64,000 nucleotides of DNA from Halichoerus grypus (taxonomy: Eukaryota > Chordata > Mammalia > Carnivora > Phocidae). Shown in pieces: positions 11,808 to 23,449 of the stretch. The stretch is from assembly GCF_964656455.1 (NCBI RefSeq), contig NC_135715.1:74165414-74229413 (forward strand). Reading direction: 5' to 3'. The position numbers and the translations under genes are program-made. A model generated the notes under the pieces. The model saw nothing but the letters and a program-made list of their open reading frames with translations, was not told the DNA's origin and ran no database searches. Position 1 is the first letter of the stretch. Every line of letters starts with the position of its first letter.

Positions 11808-12442
11808 GTAAGATATTAGATTAAGCTTTTATTTGCTTTCACTATAAAAAATATCTAAATTGACCAAATAGATACACGTACTATGTTTCATAACGTTTCA
11901 TTATTTAAAGAAATATAGAAAACAAAGAACAACCATTAGGAAACTGTTTCCTATATGTGAGAATCATCAATTATGTTAATTAGAATAAAATAAACAAAAT
12001 TGGAATATTTGGGATATGAGCAATTCTTATGTCAATAAAAAAGATCTGAGTGTTACATAGTCTCTCTCAGTCATAGTTTTGATATGTGGTATCTTTGTAA
12101 TTGATTAGAAATATATAATGTTGCTTTCGGGCTATCAGCCAGTATTTTAGCATGTAACGGCAAACTGTTTTCTCTTTAGGATCGGAAGTAACTTAACATA
12201 GCTTTACCTAACAGTCATCTATCTATCCTTATGTTAAGTTACATTATATTATACATATTGCTCTGTTTTGGTGCAGTGCATGTGAACACAGTTTACATAT
12301 TTTTCCAGTTTATATCAAGGTTAAATTAATAAGGACAGTACTTTATAAAGAAACACATTTAGTTTTTTGGAAAAATATCTTTTATTATTTTGGACTTTAC
12401 CTGATGCAATTGTTACAGTTAATATAATTCTATGTTTTCCAG

Positions 12443-12483
12443 TGTTAAGAGAGAATGCATGGAAAATGATTATGTGGAAAGAG
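12443..12483 (+). CDS. P4-ATPase exon 4 (start of actuator domain)
   Basis: 41 nt, acceptor TTTTCCAG, donor GAG|GTAAGA. It completes the split Val and encodes LRENAWKMIMWKE, matching the V-L-R-N-G-x-W-x-x-x-x-W-K-E pattern of ATP8A2. The next exon resumes in phase 0. Confidence 0.9.
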
Positions 12484-12539
12484 GTAAGAATGTATTTTAA
12501 GTTAGTAATAAGCACCTACCATATTTAGAGTTACAGATT

Positions 12540-12720
12540 TTTATGTCTGAAACATGTCTTCAAGAACTGTCAAATCATCCTATTTTGTAGATGAGGAAGG
12601 AAGTAGAGGATCAAAGGGAATAACTATTTTGCTCAAGGTCACACAGCCTGAAAGTGGTGAAAATAGGCTTTGAATTTAAGTCTGTTTGGTTGGAAGTCTA
12701 CATGCTTTCTAATGTGGCTC
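12540..12720 (+). repeat. MIR element
   Basis: TTTTGTAGATGAGGAAGG ... TTGCTCAAGGTCACACAGCC ... GGCTTTGAATTTAAGTCTG follows the MIR core and 3' half. It starts about 60 bases after exon 4. Confidence 0.75.
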
Positions 12721-12796
12721 AGTGTTACTTTTGTGTCATTGACTGGAATATTTAAAGACGATGCTTCACAAACTGTTGCTCAGGGTACAAGGCAAC

Positions 12797-13766
12797 TTTT
12801 TTTTTTTTTTTTTAATTTTATTATGTTATGTTAATCACCATACATTACATCATTAGTTTTTGATGTGGTGATCCACGATCCATTGTTTTCGTATAACACC
12901 CAGTGCTCCATGCAGTACGTGCCCTCCTTAATACCCATCACTGGGCTAACCAATCCCCCCTCCCCCCTCCCCTCTAAAACCCTGTTTGTTTCTCAGGTCC
13001 ATAGTCTCTCATGGTTCATCTCTCCCTCCAATTCCCCCCCCGCATTTTTCCCTTCCTTCTCCTAATGTCCTCCATGTTATTCCTTATGTTCCACAAAGAA
13101 GTGAAACCATATGATAATTGACTTTCTCTGCTTGACTTATTTCACTCAGCATAATCTCCTCCAGTCCCATCCATGTTGATGTAAAAGTTGGGGATTCATC
13201 CTTTCTGATGGCTGAGTAATATTCCATTGTATATATGGACCACATCTTCTTTATCCATTCATCTGTTGAAGGGCATCTAGGCTCTTTCCACAGTTTGGCT
13301 ATTGCGGACATTGCTGCTATGAACACTGGGGTGCATATGGCCCTTCTTTTCACTACATCTGTGTCTTTGGGGTAAATACCCAGTAGTGCAATTGCTGGGT
13401 CATAGGGTAGCTCTATTTTTAAATTTTTGAGGAAATTTAACTGTTTTCCAAAGTGGCTGTACCAACTTGCATTCCCACCAACAGTGTAAGAGGGTTCCCC
13501 TTTCTCCACAACCTCTCCAACATTTGTTGTTTCTTTCCCTGTCCATTTTTGCCATTCTAACTGGTGTAAGGTGGTATCTCAGTGTGGTTTTGATTTGGAT
13601 TTCCCTGATGGCTAATGATGATGAACATTTTTTCATGTGTCTGTTAGCCATTTGTATGTCTTCTTCAGAGAAGTGTCTTTTCATAACTTCTGCCCACTTT
13701 TTGACTTGATTATTTGTTTTTTGGGTGTTGAGTTTGAGAAGTTCTTTATAGATCTTGGATACCAGC
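12797..13766 (-). mobile_element. 5'-truncated carnivore L1, ORF2 C-terminus and 3' UTR
   Basis: The duplication ACAAGGCAAC at 12787-12796 and 13767-13776 marks a genuine retrotransposition. On the minus strand, 13768-13400 and 13509-13084 encode the end of ORF2 in two overlapping frames: [31 protein letters not shown], then [16 protein letters not shown] and WMGLEEIMLSEISQAEK. A frameshift near 13440-13500 separates them, so it is inactive. 3' UTR and poly-A (as T) occupy 12797-13083. Confidence 0.93.
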
Positions 13767-13779
13767 ACAAGGCAACCTT

Positions 13780-15060
13780 TATATGGAGACTACCTCAGGG
13801 AATATTTTCATGAATATTTGCCCTTGGGATAGAGGTTAAAGGCATAGTGGGGCTAGATACTTTGTCCTCATCAATAATTCATTACTGACCAGTGTAAAAT
13901 TCCTTTGAACACTAATTGTAAGAGTGTTTTGATTTCTAAGTATCATCAGTATGTCTTTCCCTGAGAGAGCTAGAGCGGGTGAGTCAACCATGATTACATT
14001 TTGCTCCTCTCATTGGGACTAAGAGAAAAAAGTCCCTGAGAGGTCCACTCCATTCCTGGTTGGCAGAGTCTCAGGGGAGAGGGTTGGTGAGAGACAAGAG
14101 GAGAGGAGTGAGGCTGCAGCGGGGGGAGGGGGGCTTTCTGTGCAGAGGTGATTGCGTGATCTGAGTTTTAATTTACCCCCAGTGTCTTCCACTGGAAGAA
14201 TGAGTCAAACAGAGCCAAGGACCAGGAATTATCCCTCTGACTCATTTTACCACCTGTACAAGCAAACAGAGCACTTTACACATCAGGTGCTTACAAAAGG
14301 AAAAGGGAGTTGATTTGGGGGTCCTTTGGGCAAAAGAGAAAAAGAGTTTGTAAGAGATGTGCTGGTCATAAGCACCCTTAGGGTAATGACTGCCTGCTAT
14401 CACTTCCCTGGGTGCATAATCTTCTGCATCAATATTGTTTCTTGGGGGGAAATCTAGTTTTAATTACAAAGTCTCAAGCTTATCTCATTCTAGTCATTGT
14501 TAGATCTTGCTGTAAGTTAGTTGTTTATATAAGTTACAAATGCTTTATTGTTCACTGCATTGTGACCTTGATGTAAGTTGTGAATGTTTGTCAATCCTTT
14601 TTTCTCCCCTACTGTTGCACGTGTTCTCAGCATTTATAGACACTTATAGCATTTAAGGTTCTCTCCTCACTTTTATCCAGAAGTATTTAATTAAACTTTG
14701 TTCAATTAATGAAGATAGAAATGATCTTTATAATCATTATATATAAAAAAATAGTCTCCTTGTTCTCTTCCTCCTCAGAAGTAAATTATTTTTTTCAATA
14801 TAGGTCCAGAAATTGGTTTAGGAAAGAATTTTACCCCCAACCTCCCCCCCCCACCCTGCTTTTCTAGCTGCCCAAGAAGGGCCTGCCAATTTTAAGTGTT
14901 GTGTCCTCAATACCTAGCACAGTGTAAATGCTCAAGGGGTTTGTTAAAGAAAATGTACACAGGAAGAAAGCATCAGAAACTCATATTGCTTTCTTCAGGT
15001 ATTGTTCCTAGTATTTACATCTCTCTTAGTTACAAGTTGGAATTCATTCATACATTCAGT
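13780..15060 (+). other. Intron 4, no recognised element
   Basis: About 1.3 kb of unique-looking intron. A G-rich run lies at 14118-14133 and a C-rich one at 14833-14855. No exon-like frame with family similarity and no clear repeat. Confidence 0.5.
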
Positions 15061-15069
15061 CAACAAATA

Positions 15070-15096
15070 TTGATTGATTGATTGATTGATTGATGG
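15070..15096. repeat. (ATTG)n tetranucleotide repeat
   Basis: Six consecutive ATTG units in intron 4. Confidence 0.9.
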
Positions 15097-15230
15097 AGGG
15101 AGATGGGCATTTTTTCTGTTCTACATGGACCTCACAGAGCAGCAGAGAAAAGCCCACCATTAGGCAAGTGGTTACAGCCTGATGTGTATGAACAGCACAC
15201 AATCGCAAAAATAGTACTATCAATAGGTCT

Positions 15231-15470
15231 GTTTGGATTTCTCAACCTAAGCACTATTTACATTTTGGGCCAGAAAATTATTTGTTGTGGGGGGCTGTCC
15301 TGTGCATTGTGGACTGTTTAGCAGCATCCCTGGCCTCCATCCACTTGATGCCAGTAGCATCATCCCCTAAAACCCCAAAGTTGTGACAACCAAAAATGTT
15401 TCCGGACATTGCCAAATGTCCCTGGTGGGAGGGGAGGGCAAAATAGCCCCAGATAAGAATAACCATTTTA
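15231..15470 (-). mobile_element. MER5A (hAT-Charlie MITE), antisense
   Basis: TTTCTCAACCTAAGCACTAT ... GGGGGGCTGTCCTGTGCATTG ... GTTGTGACAACCAAAAATGT ... CCAAATGTCCCTGGTGGG is the reverse of the MER5A consensus as I know it. It ends 170 bases before exon 5. Confidence 0.85.
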
Positions 15471-15638
15471 GAGGAATGACTCCCTCCAAAAATAAAATTG
15501 TTCTAATGTAGCTGAAGTTTCTTAGCATGGCTCCAGGATTTTCACATCATAATTTTTCTTAAGAATATTTGACACATTTTGACTCTATTTTTGCTTTTTA
15601 AAATTGATGCTTCTGTGATTTCTCTCCTGGTTTTATAG

Positions 15639-15712
15639 GTAAATGTGGGCAACATTGTGAAGGCCTCAAATGGGCAGTTCCTTCCTGCAGACATGGTTCT
15701 GATTTCTTCTAG
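15639..15712 (+). CDS. P4-ATPase exon 5 (actuator domain beta strands)
   Basis: 74 nt, acceptor TTTTATAG, donor TCTAG|GTTGGT. It encodes VNVGNIVKASNGQFLPADMV followed by LISS and two bases of a Ser codon. V.VG.IVK..NG..LPAD is the conserved P-type ATPase actuator core. The donor is weak after the GT, and a Can-SINE begins 33 bases downstream. Confidence 0.93.
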
Positions 15713-15744
15713 GTTGGTTATGATAGTGGGCATTTAAGGAACTT

Positions 15745-15926
15745 TTTTTTTTTTTTAGATTTATTTATTTTAGAGTGTGTGGGGGAGAGTGGCAGACTGG
15801 GAGGGAGAGTCTCAAGCAGACTCTGCATGGAGCCCCACTCAGGGCTTGATCTCACGACCCTGAGATCACAAGCTGAGCTGAAACCGCAAGTCAGGTGTTT
15901 AACAGATTGTGCCACCCAAGCTCCCC
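15745..15926 (-). mobile_element. Can-SINE (older type, antisense) just after exon 5
   Basis: An imperfect duplication CATTTAAGGAACTT / CACTTAAGGAACTT is at 15731-15744 and 15927-15940. The poly-T begins 33 bases after the exon 5 donor. The SINE is diverged in the head (GTGCCACCCAAGCTCCCC). Confidence 0.9.
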
Positions 15927-16014
15927 CACTTAAGGAACTTCTATTCTGAATTAGAAATTTTAAGAAAACCAAAGGCCTACCCATCTCACCGCTTTCTGCA
16001 TCCCTCTCTATTAT

Positions 16015-16255
16015 AGATCAGCAAAGTTTTACTGCAAAGTAAAGTTGCAAAACCTGCAAAGGTTTACTGTAAAAGGACTGATAGTAAATATTTTCAGCTT
16101 TGCAGGCCATGCAGTCTCTGTTGTAGCATCAGAAGCAGCCATAGGCAACATGTAAACAAATAGGTGTGGCTGTGTTCCAATGAAACTTTATTTGTAAAAA
16201 GAGGATTTAGCCTGGATTTAGCCTGTGGGCCATAGTTTGCTGACAGTTATTCTAT
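16015..16255 (+). mobile_element. hAT-Charlie-type DNA transposon fragment
   Basis: GATCAGCAAAGTTTTACTG ... ATTTTCAGCTTTGCAGGCC ... GGTGTGGCTGTGTTCCAATG AAACTTTATTTG ... GGCCATAGTTTGCTGAC is a very common mammalian DNA-transposon sequence. I do not name the subfamily. Confidence 0.7.
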
Positions 16256-16394
16256 ACTTTTATTATCTTTAATTTCCCTGGACATATTTTCTTCTAGCCT
16301 AATTGTTAGATTAATTCTATCCCTCCTGTAATTTCTATAGACATTCAGCAAAATTTAAAAAAATTATGCTTATTATCATATATTAATCTCATGG

Positions 16395-16515
16395 CAATTC
16401 TGAGATGTTCCCATTCTATAAATAAAGTGACTCACACAGACAGTAAGTGATCTTTTCAATACCATTAAGTGGGCTCATGTGAGGCCCAACTTTAAAAACA
16501 CAGCCTGTGTTCTTT
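16395..16515 (+). repeat. Probable MIR fragment
   Basis: GGCAATTCTGAGATGTTCCCATTCTATAAATAAAGTGACTCACACAG follows the middle of MIR. Short. Confidence 0.5.
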
Positions 16516-16519
16516 TTGT

Positions 16520-17290
16520 AGAACTATATTGCTTTATTCATTGGCCATTTTAGAGGAAACTTACACAGAGACTCCCTACAATGGGTATTTCCTTTCCATT
16601 AGGTCATGTCTGACCACCTCTCCATATGCTTCTATGTTGGGCCCCCTGGGGAGCTCAGCTGTCCCCTCCTTCATGTTCTCTGTAAGGAGAACATAGTCTC
16701 GGGCGTCTGTGGGTAAGGGTGGCTATAGTCATGAACACAGCTGCATCTGACATGTTGGGTAAACTGTTTCCCTAGATCAAGTCATAATCATCTCCAAGTG
16801 ATAAAAATGTTCCTAGCCTTCTAGACACACATCATCTTGGAGTATGGAGAGATTTATTGGGAAGAGAGATTTGTTCTAGACCATTGTCTAAGCTTCTGGA
16901 AAAGCAGTAATGCCAACACTAGCTCTTATTCCTACCAGATGCACTTTGTTCTTTTGCCATCAGTGCATTAACCCACTGGGCAAAAGAACTTACTGTTGCT
17001 GATAGGTTTCTCTCTTGGGTTTGGTTAGGAGTATAGGGTTGACCACAGGAGCTGGAGATGTACCATAAAGGGCTTTGTTTTTATAACTTCTACATTATTT
17101 GGATATGCGACTTTCTTTGCCTCTTTCCCTCAAAAAAGTACTACTTATATGGAAACCAGTCTTTTTTTTTTTGGAGTAGGAGAGAAGTAGGGGGGCAGAT
17201 AAAAAAAAGTCATTATTCTTGGACTTTTTTCTGGCAGTTTTACAGATGATATTTTTCTAAGTTTTCACCCTGCCCCCACTAAACAGCTTA
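16520..17290 (+). other. Intron 5, no recognised element
   Basis: No exon or clear repeat seen. A stretch at 16640-16720 (GGGCCCCCTGGGGAGC) is richer in GC than its surroundings. Confidence 0.45.
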
Positions 17291-17291
17291 G

Positions 17292-17292
<1 letters not shown>

Positions 17293-17333
<41 letters not shown>
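17293..17333. repeat. (CA)n microsatellite
   Basis: About twenty uninterrupted CA units, likely polymorphic. Intron 5. Confidence 0.97.
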
Positions 17334-17335
<2 letters not shown>

Positions 17336-17699
17336 CCCAATGCTTCTTTGATTGGGCATAAAAGTAAGAAAACCAAATTGAGTCCCAGAATGAAGTGAGA
17401 TCCTAAGAACACTGAAAGGTAATCCTGTGTCAGTAGAGGCTTTTTCCCTGAGTGTTTCTGGCAAACCCCGAACACCATAAGCTTCCATTTCATTGAGCAT
17501 AGGAAGTAGGCGGTTCTTGCATAAAGCTGAGAACTACATACACCCTTAATTAAGGGAGAATGAAGACTAAAAACCACCATGCTGTAGGGGGCAATAGAGA
17601 AATGTGCTTGTCTTGACTTCGGCTTAGGGTGGAGGGAAAATTGTAAGATTCAAGTTGGCTCATGAAGATGTGATCTCTGAATTCACCTTGCCTGTGTGC

Positions 17700-20450
17700 T
17701 GAAAAAATTTTAAGCAGAGAGTTTAATGTGATCATGGAAAATAAAGAAGAAACCTCTAATTAGGAGATAAAACAGAATGGAAAAGGTAACAGTCCAAAAG
17801 ATAATGGCTGACAGTTTCTCAGAATTTTTGAAAGTCTGTCCCTTGGATTCATTGGGCTTCCTGGATCTGAAGCTAGAACTAAATAATAGGGAACATCAGA
17901 GTAATTTTGAGTGTGATAATCAGAACTATACCAAAGGTGTTCATATTGTTCAGAATGAGAGTGAAGATATCGATTGGCTAGAAACCTTAAACTCTAGATA
18001 TTTGTCTAAAAATTTACTTTAATATCTAAATGATTAGACATAGAATATATAGCTTTCAGCCATATCAAGGGGGAAAATTATTTGAGAAAAAGGAAAAGCC
18101 CTCACAAGTAACTAAAAGAATAGAAAAAAGGCAAAAAGAGGGAGAAATAGAATGCACTTAATCAGGTAGTAGAATAAATAAAAATACATCATCAATAACA
18201 AAGCAAATAGATTTCAGAAGTTAAAGAGAGAAGACTATAAAATTGTCCAGCTATATGTTGTTTACAAGAATTTCACAAAACACAAGTGCTCAGGGAGATT
18301 GAAATGAAAAAATACATACAGAAATAGTAAAGAAAAGTCCAGAAGAGATGGTATCACCATTAGATAAAATAGACTTTGAGGCAAAAAGCATTATTTGAGA
18401 TAAAGTGTCACTGGAGAAAAAGAAAAAAAGCCATTTCATAATAACAGTTTTAATTCACGGAGAAATGATATAGGTTAAACATAAAGAAAAAAACTTAAAC
18501 ATCTATAAGAAATTTACAAACCCAACATCATACTGGGATGTTTCAGTATTTGCTTTCAGGAATTGATCAAATGGAGAAAAAAGTCAGTATGGAGGTAGAA
18601 GATTTGAAAAGCGAATGACAACCTTGAAATGGCATGTATAGAAATTCTTGGTGTATTGTACCAAAAAGCAATATATAGATACGCTTCAAGCACAATTAGG
18701 AACATTTGTCAAAATTGTTAGGACATAAGAAAGAATCAAAAGATTCTAAGGGACTGGTAGTCCACAGGCCACTTGCTCTGACCATAATGCTATTAAGTTT
18801 GAAATCAATAATAAAAAGATAACTAGGAACTTTATATGTTGGAAATAAAGCATGTCTCTAAACAATTCGTGGGTCAAGGAGGCAGTCATAATGGAAGTTG
18901 GAAAATACTTAGATTTTAGTGGTTATGAGAATACATCAAATCTCCTATGATACAGCTAAGTTGATAGACATTTTTAGCTTAAAATGCTTTCATTAAAAAA
19001 GAAATGCCAAAAAAATGAGCTAAGAATCTAGTCTAAGAAGTTAGCTACAGTACAAAAGAATAAACTCAAATCAGGCATAAAGAAATAATAGAGAAGTAGA
19101 AATTAATGAAAAAACAATGGAGAAGATCAAAATGGGGAAAACTTGCTTCTTAGAAAAAGACTAATAAATTAAAGTTCTGGTAAGATTAATCAGGGAAGAA
19201 AAGGAAAGGCACCAGTACACAATACTACAAAATTGAAAAGTTGATATAATTATAAGTGCATCAGAGATTAAAGAAATGAGAGGATCTTATGAAAGTTTTA
19301 TAATCACATTTTAGCATTTAAATGAAGTGCATAAATCCATAATATACTTACCAGAACTTATTCTAGAAGAAATATAGAACCTGAATGGTCCTATAATCAT
19401 TAAAGATACTATGTAGGTAGTAAAAAAAAACCCCACAAAGAGACTCTCAGGACCAGGCGTTGTAACTGGCAAATTCTATCACACACTCAATGTAGAGAAA
19501 ATACCAATCTTCCCATAAATTGCTCAAAGTAACAGAAAGAATACCCTCTGATTAATTTTCTGAGGCTGGTGTAATCTTGACACAAAAATTTAAAGACAGA
19601 ATGATAAAGGAGATTTACAAGTCCATTTTGTGGTTAATTTTAGTATAAAAATGTTAAAACCTGACAATATAAAAGATGGTAATATGATCAAATGAGGTGC
19701 ATCACAGGAATGTAATTTGTTTTTATAATAAGGAGTCGGACTCCATTTTTGGATGTTTGCTGACAAATTTTAAACCTCCCCTCCTCTTCCCCTCCTGCCA
19801 CACATCTGGGCTGGTTGACAGGAAAGCCTCGGTGTTCCCTCCTTTGGCACCTTGTAAATAATTAACCTTCCCACTCTTTTGGTGTGTTTGTAATATCAGT
19901 TTTGACACTCAAACCAAATCTTGGGTGGGGGGTGCTTGATCCTGCTTCTGAAGGGTGACCACAACAGTTTCATTATTAGGAAATGAAAGAATTGCACTTT
20001 AGTGCATTTTCACTTTGGTAGATTAAAAGGTAAAAAACATGATCATATCAATAGAAGCATTTCAAAATATACAACATTTGTGATAAAAGCTCCTAGAAAA
20101 TGGGGCGCCTGGGTGGCTCAGTCGTTAAGCGTCTGCCTTTGGCTCAGGTCATGATCCCAGGGTACTGGGATCGAGTCCCGCATCGGGCTCCCTGCTCTGC
20201 GGGAAGCCTGCTTCTCCCTCTGCCCTGCTTGTTTTCCCTCTCTTGCTGTGTCTTTCTCTGTCAAATAAATAAAATCTTAAAAAAAAAAAAACCTCCTAGA
20301 AAACTACCAATAAAAGGGAACTATCTTAACCCAATCAAAGGAAAAAACTTGTATCTATGGAGTAAAAAAAAAAAAAAATAAAATTCTCATTATTTGTAGA
20401 TGACATTATTGTATACAACCCCCCCCCCCAATTTTTATGGATTATAAGTG
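17700..20450 (+). mobile_element. Old L1, sense, ORF1/ORF2 5' portion, intron 5
   Basis: Sense-strand A-rich sequence resembling old L1 ORF1 and ORF2: AAAAATACATACAGAAATAG, AGACTTTGAGGCAAAAAGC, and near the end CTCATTATTTGTAGATGACA (the FADD region of the reverse transcriptase). Heavily mutated. The middle (about 19700-19990) may contain other DNA. A SINE is nested at 20101-20292. Confidence 0.6.
20101..20292 (+). mobile_element. Can-SINE (sense)
   Basis: Exact duplication CTCCTAGAAAA at 20090-20100 and 20293-20303. The head GGGCGCCTGGGTGGCTCAG and tail AAATAAATAAAATCTTAAAA are intact. Confidence 0.97.
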
Positions 20451-21807
20451 ACCAATATATTGCTTAGTGATACACATAAATGTAGTAATGAAATTATAAA
20501 GAGAAGGGAATGATTATCACAAATATTAATATAGTAGTTATCTCTGGGAGGAAGAGAAGAAAATGCAATTGGGGGACCTTTCAGGTACTATAAATAGTTT
20601 CTTCTCTTGTAATATATATAGCAATAAAACAGTATTTTGTTCTCAAAATATAACATTCATTCTATAAACTCTTTTGGATATATATTTCACACAAAAAATA
20701 AAATTTTATTTTTGTTATCTTTCAAATCTGTAAGAGATACATATAAAATTTACTAAAATTCACTTTGTTTGAAAAATTAGTCTTCTATATTAAAAATTAA
20801 AAGTAGGAACCACCTTTATGGTATGAATATCTCATGATCAAATTTAGAGACAAAATTTTTTTAAATAGGGACTATTGATCTAATGGAAAAGCTTTATCAT
20901 TTGGAACAGATCTTTTCTATTTGTTTTTGGTTCACACTTCTCTCAGGGAAAAAAAAAAGCTTATGATTCCCACATGGTAGTTGTAAAAATAGAAAGATAA
21001 GAAGGGAGAAAATATGCTTTGAAAGTAGAAACACCAATATAAAGTTCTAAGCCAGTCGGGGCTTGAACAAAATCATGGTAATATGATTGCTAGACTGAGT
21101 ACATTTGAGTATTTCAAATTTGGAAGAGGAGTTTCACAGGCTTTTAAAAAAATTTAATTTTTTAGAATAGCTAATTCACACATGCGTTTCAAGTTTTAAA
21201 AGTGAAAAAAGACATCCAGTGACATCTCCTTCCCTCCTGTTTCCCTGCCATCAGACACTCAATGCTATTATGTTCCCGTGTATATTTCCAGGGATATTTT
21301 TATGTTTATAGACAAATACATCTATCTATGCTCCCCCCTTGTATTCTGAAAACTTTAAGTTTTCATTTATAAATGTATCAAAATATCTTCCTTTTCTAGT
21401 TTTTTTAAGGTGTAAAGTTAAGGTTATTAATTTGAGATTTTTCTTCTTAATTTTTTTAAAATGTAGATATTTACAGCTATAAATTAGACTCTAAGCACTG
21501 TTTTAGTTGCATCCCATAGGTCTTGGTATGTGGTATCTTAACTCTCATCCACCTCAGAGTATTTTTTAACTTCCCTTTTTATTTCTTTTTGATCCATTGG
21601 TTATTGAGTAGTGTGTTCTTTAAATTCCACTTACTTGGGAGTTCCCCAAATTTATTTCCCTATTAATTTCTAACTTCATCCTATTGTGATCAAGGAACAT
21701 ACTTTGTATGATTTCAGTCCCTTAAATTTATTGAGGCTTGTTGTATGGTTAACATATGATCAATCCTGGAGAATGTTCAATAGGCACTTGAAAAGAATGT
21801 ATTTTTT

Positions 21808-22006
21808 GGGGCACCTGGGTGGCTCAGTCATTAAGCATCTGCCTTCAGCTCAGGTCATGATCCCAGGGTCCTGGGATTGAGCCCCACATCGGGCTCCCTG
21901 CTCTGCGGGAAGCCTGCTTCTCCCTCTCCCACTCCCCCTGCTTGTGTTCCCTCTCCCGCTGTATCTCTCTCTGTCAAATAAATAAATAAAATCTTTAAAA
22001 AAAAAA
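21808..22006 (+). mobile_element. Can-SINE (sense)
   Basis: GGGGCACCTGGGTGGCTCAG to AAATAAATAAATAAAATCTT and a 15-A tail. The flank AAAAGAATGTATTTTT (21791-21806) recurs as AAAAGAATGTGTATTTTT after the tail. Confidence 0.95.
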
Positions 22007-22075
22007 AAAAAGAATGTGTATTTTTCCAGTGCTTTGAATAGATCATCCTCATGCCTTCTTTCCTACAAGGTTTCT

Positions 22076-22276
22076 TTTTTTTTTTTTTTTTAAGATTTAT
22101 TTATTTGAGAGAGAGAAAAAGAGCAGGGGAGGGACAGGGAGAGGCAGAGAGAATATCAAGCAGACTCCGCGCTGAGCACAAAACCCAATGTGGAGCTCGA
22201 TTTCATGACCCTGAGATCGTGATCTGAGCTGAAACCAAGAGTTGGACGCTTAACTGACTGCGCCAACCAGGCGCCC
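22076..22276 (-). mobile_element. Can-SINE (older type, antisense)
   Basis: The flanks CCTACAAGGTTTCT (22062-22075) and CCTCCAAGGTTTCT (22281-22294) differ by one base. The head GCGCCAACCAGGCGCCC and 'GAAACCAAGAGTTGGACGC' body identify an older subfamily. Confidence 0.93.
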
Positions 22277-22750
22277 TGATCCTCCAAGGTTTCTGCTGAG
22301 GAATGATATATAGTCTTATTTAGCATCTCTTGAAAGTGGTGCATAACTTTTTCCTCTTGCTTTCCAGGTTTTCTCTTTGGCTTTAACTTTTAACAGTTTG
22401 ATTATTTGTCTAGGTGTGGTTTCTTGGAGAATATTTTACTTGAAGGCTTATTTGTTGAGCTTCTTGGATGTGTAGATTAATGCTCTTCATCAGATTTGGG
22501 AAGTTTTGGGGAATCATTTCTTTAAATATTTTTTCTGCCCCTTTCTCAATTCTCCTTTTGGGACTCCCATTATATGTATGTTGGTATGTTTGTTCATGTC
22601 CCACAGGTCTCTGAGGCTCTGTTTATTTTTCTTTATTCTTTTAAATTTTTGTTTCTCAGACTGAGTTATCCCAATTGACCTATCTTCAAGTTTGAGTCTT
22701 TCTTCTGCCTGCTCAAATTTGAGCAATGAATTTTTCATTTCAGTTATTGT

Positions 22751-22950
22751 GCTTTTCTTTTTTTTTTTTTTTAAGATTTTATTTATTTATTTGACAGAGA
22801 GAGCACAAATAGGGGAGCAGCAGCAGAGGGAGAGGGAGAAGCAGGCTCCCCACCAAGCAGGGAGCCCGATGCGGGGCTCGATCCCAGGACCCTGGGATCA
22901 TGACCTGAGCCGAAGGCAGATGCTTAACGACTGAGCTACCCAGGCGCCCC
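22751..22950 (-). mobile_element. Can-SINE (antisense)
   Basis: Duplication TCAGTTATTGT at 22740-22750 and 22951-22961, continuing imperfectly as GCTTTTC/ACTTTTC. Full length. Confidence 0.95.
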
Positions 22951-23302
22951 TCAGTTATTGTACTTTTCAACCCAGAATTTCTATTTGGTTTCTTTATCAT
23001 TTCTACTTTTTTCTTGATATTCTCTATTTGATGGGACATGTTCAAATATGTTATTTCTTTCAACATAGTTTCCTTTAGCTATTTGCATATAGTTAGCACA
23101 TCTGATTTACAACTTTGTCTAGTAAAGTCAATGTCTGGATTTGCTCAGGGACACTTTCTATTGATTGCTTTTTAATCTGTGTATGGGTCATACTTGCTTC
23201 TCATGGTTTTCATGTCTCATGGTTTTTTGTTGAAAATTGAACATCTTAAGTAATATAATGTGGCATCTCTGGCAATCAGATTCTCTCTCCTCCTCAGGAT
23301 TT

Positions 23303-23441
23303 ATTTAAAAAAATTTTTTTAAAGTAGGTTCCCTGTCCAGCATGGAGCCCAATGCAGGGCTTGAACTCATGACCCTGAAATGAAGACCTGAACTGAGGTC
23401 AAGATTTGGAGGCTTAACCAACTGAGCCATCCAGGCACCCC
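23303..23441 (-). mobile_element. Can-SINE, old and internally deleted (antisense)
   Basis: Only about 140 bases: T/A-rich start, CATGGAGCCCAATGCAGGGC, GCCATCCAGGCACCCC. The GA-rich middle is missing. Confidence 0.8.
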
Positions 23442-23449
23442 ACCCAGGA

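Larger units (their letters stand above)
21380..23290 (-). mobile_element. Old L1, antisense, ORF2 and upstream region, intron 5
   Basis: TTTTAGTTGCATCCCATAGG, TTTTTGATCCATTGGTTATTG and TTAACATATGATCAATCCTGG are antisense L1 ORF2. After 22290 the antisense of the L1 5' region follows (TTTAACAGTTTGATTATTTG). Three SINEs (21808, 22076, 22751) split it. Confidence 0.75.

Noticed and set aside
20101..20180. tRNA gene in the SINE heads
   Set aside because: A and B box-like sequences are present but there is no complete cloverleaf. These are tRNA-derived SINE promoters.
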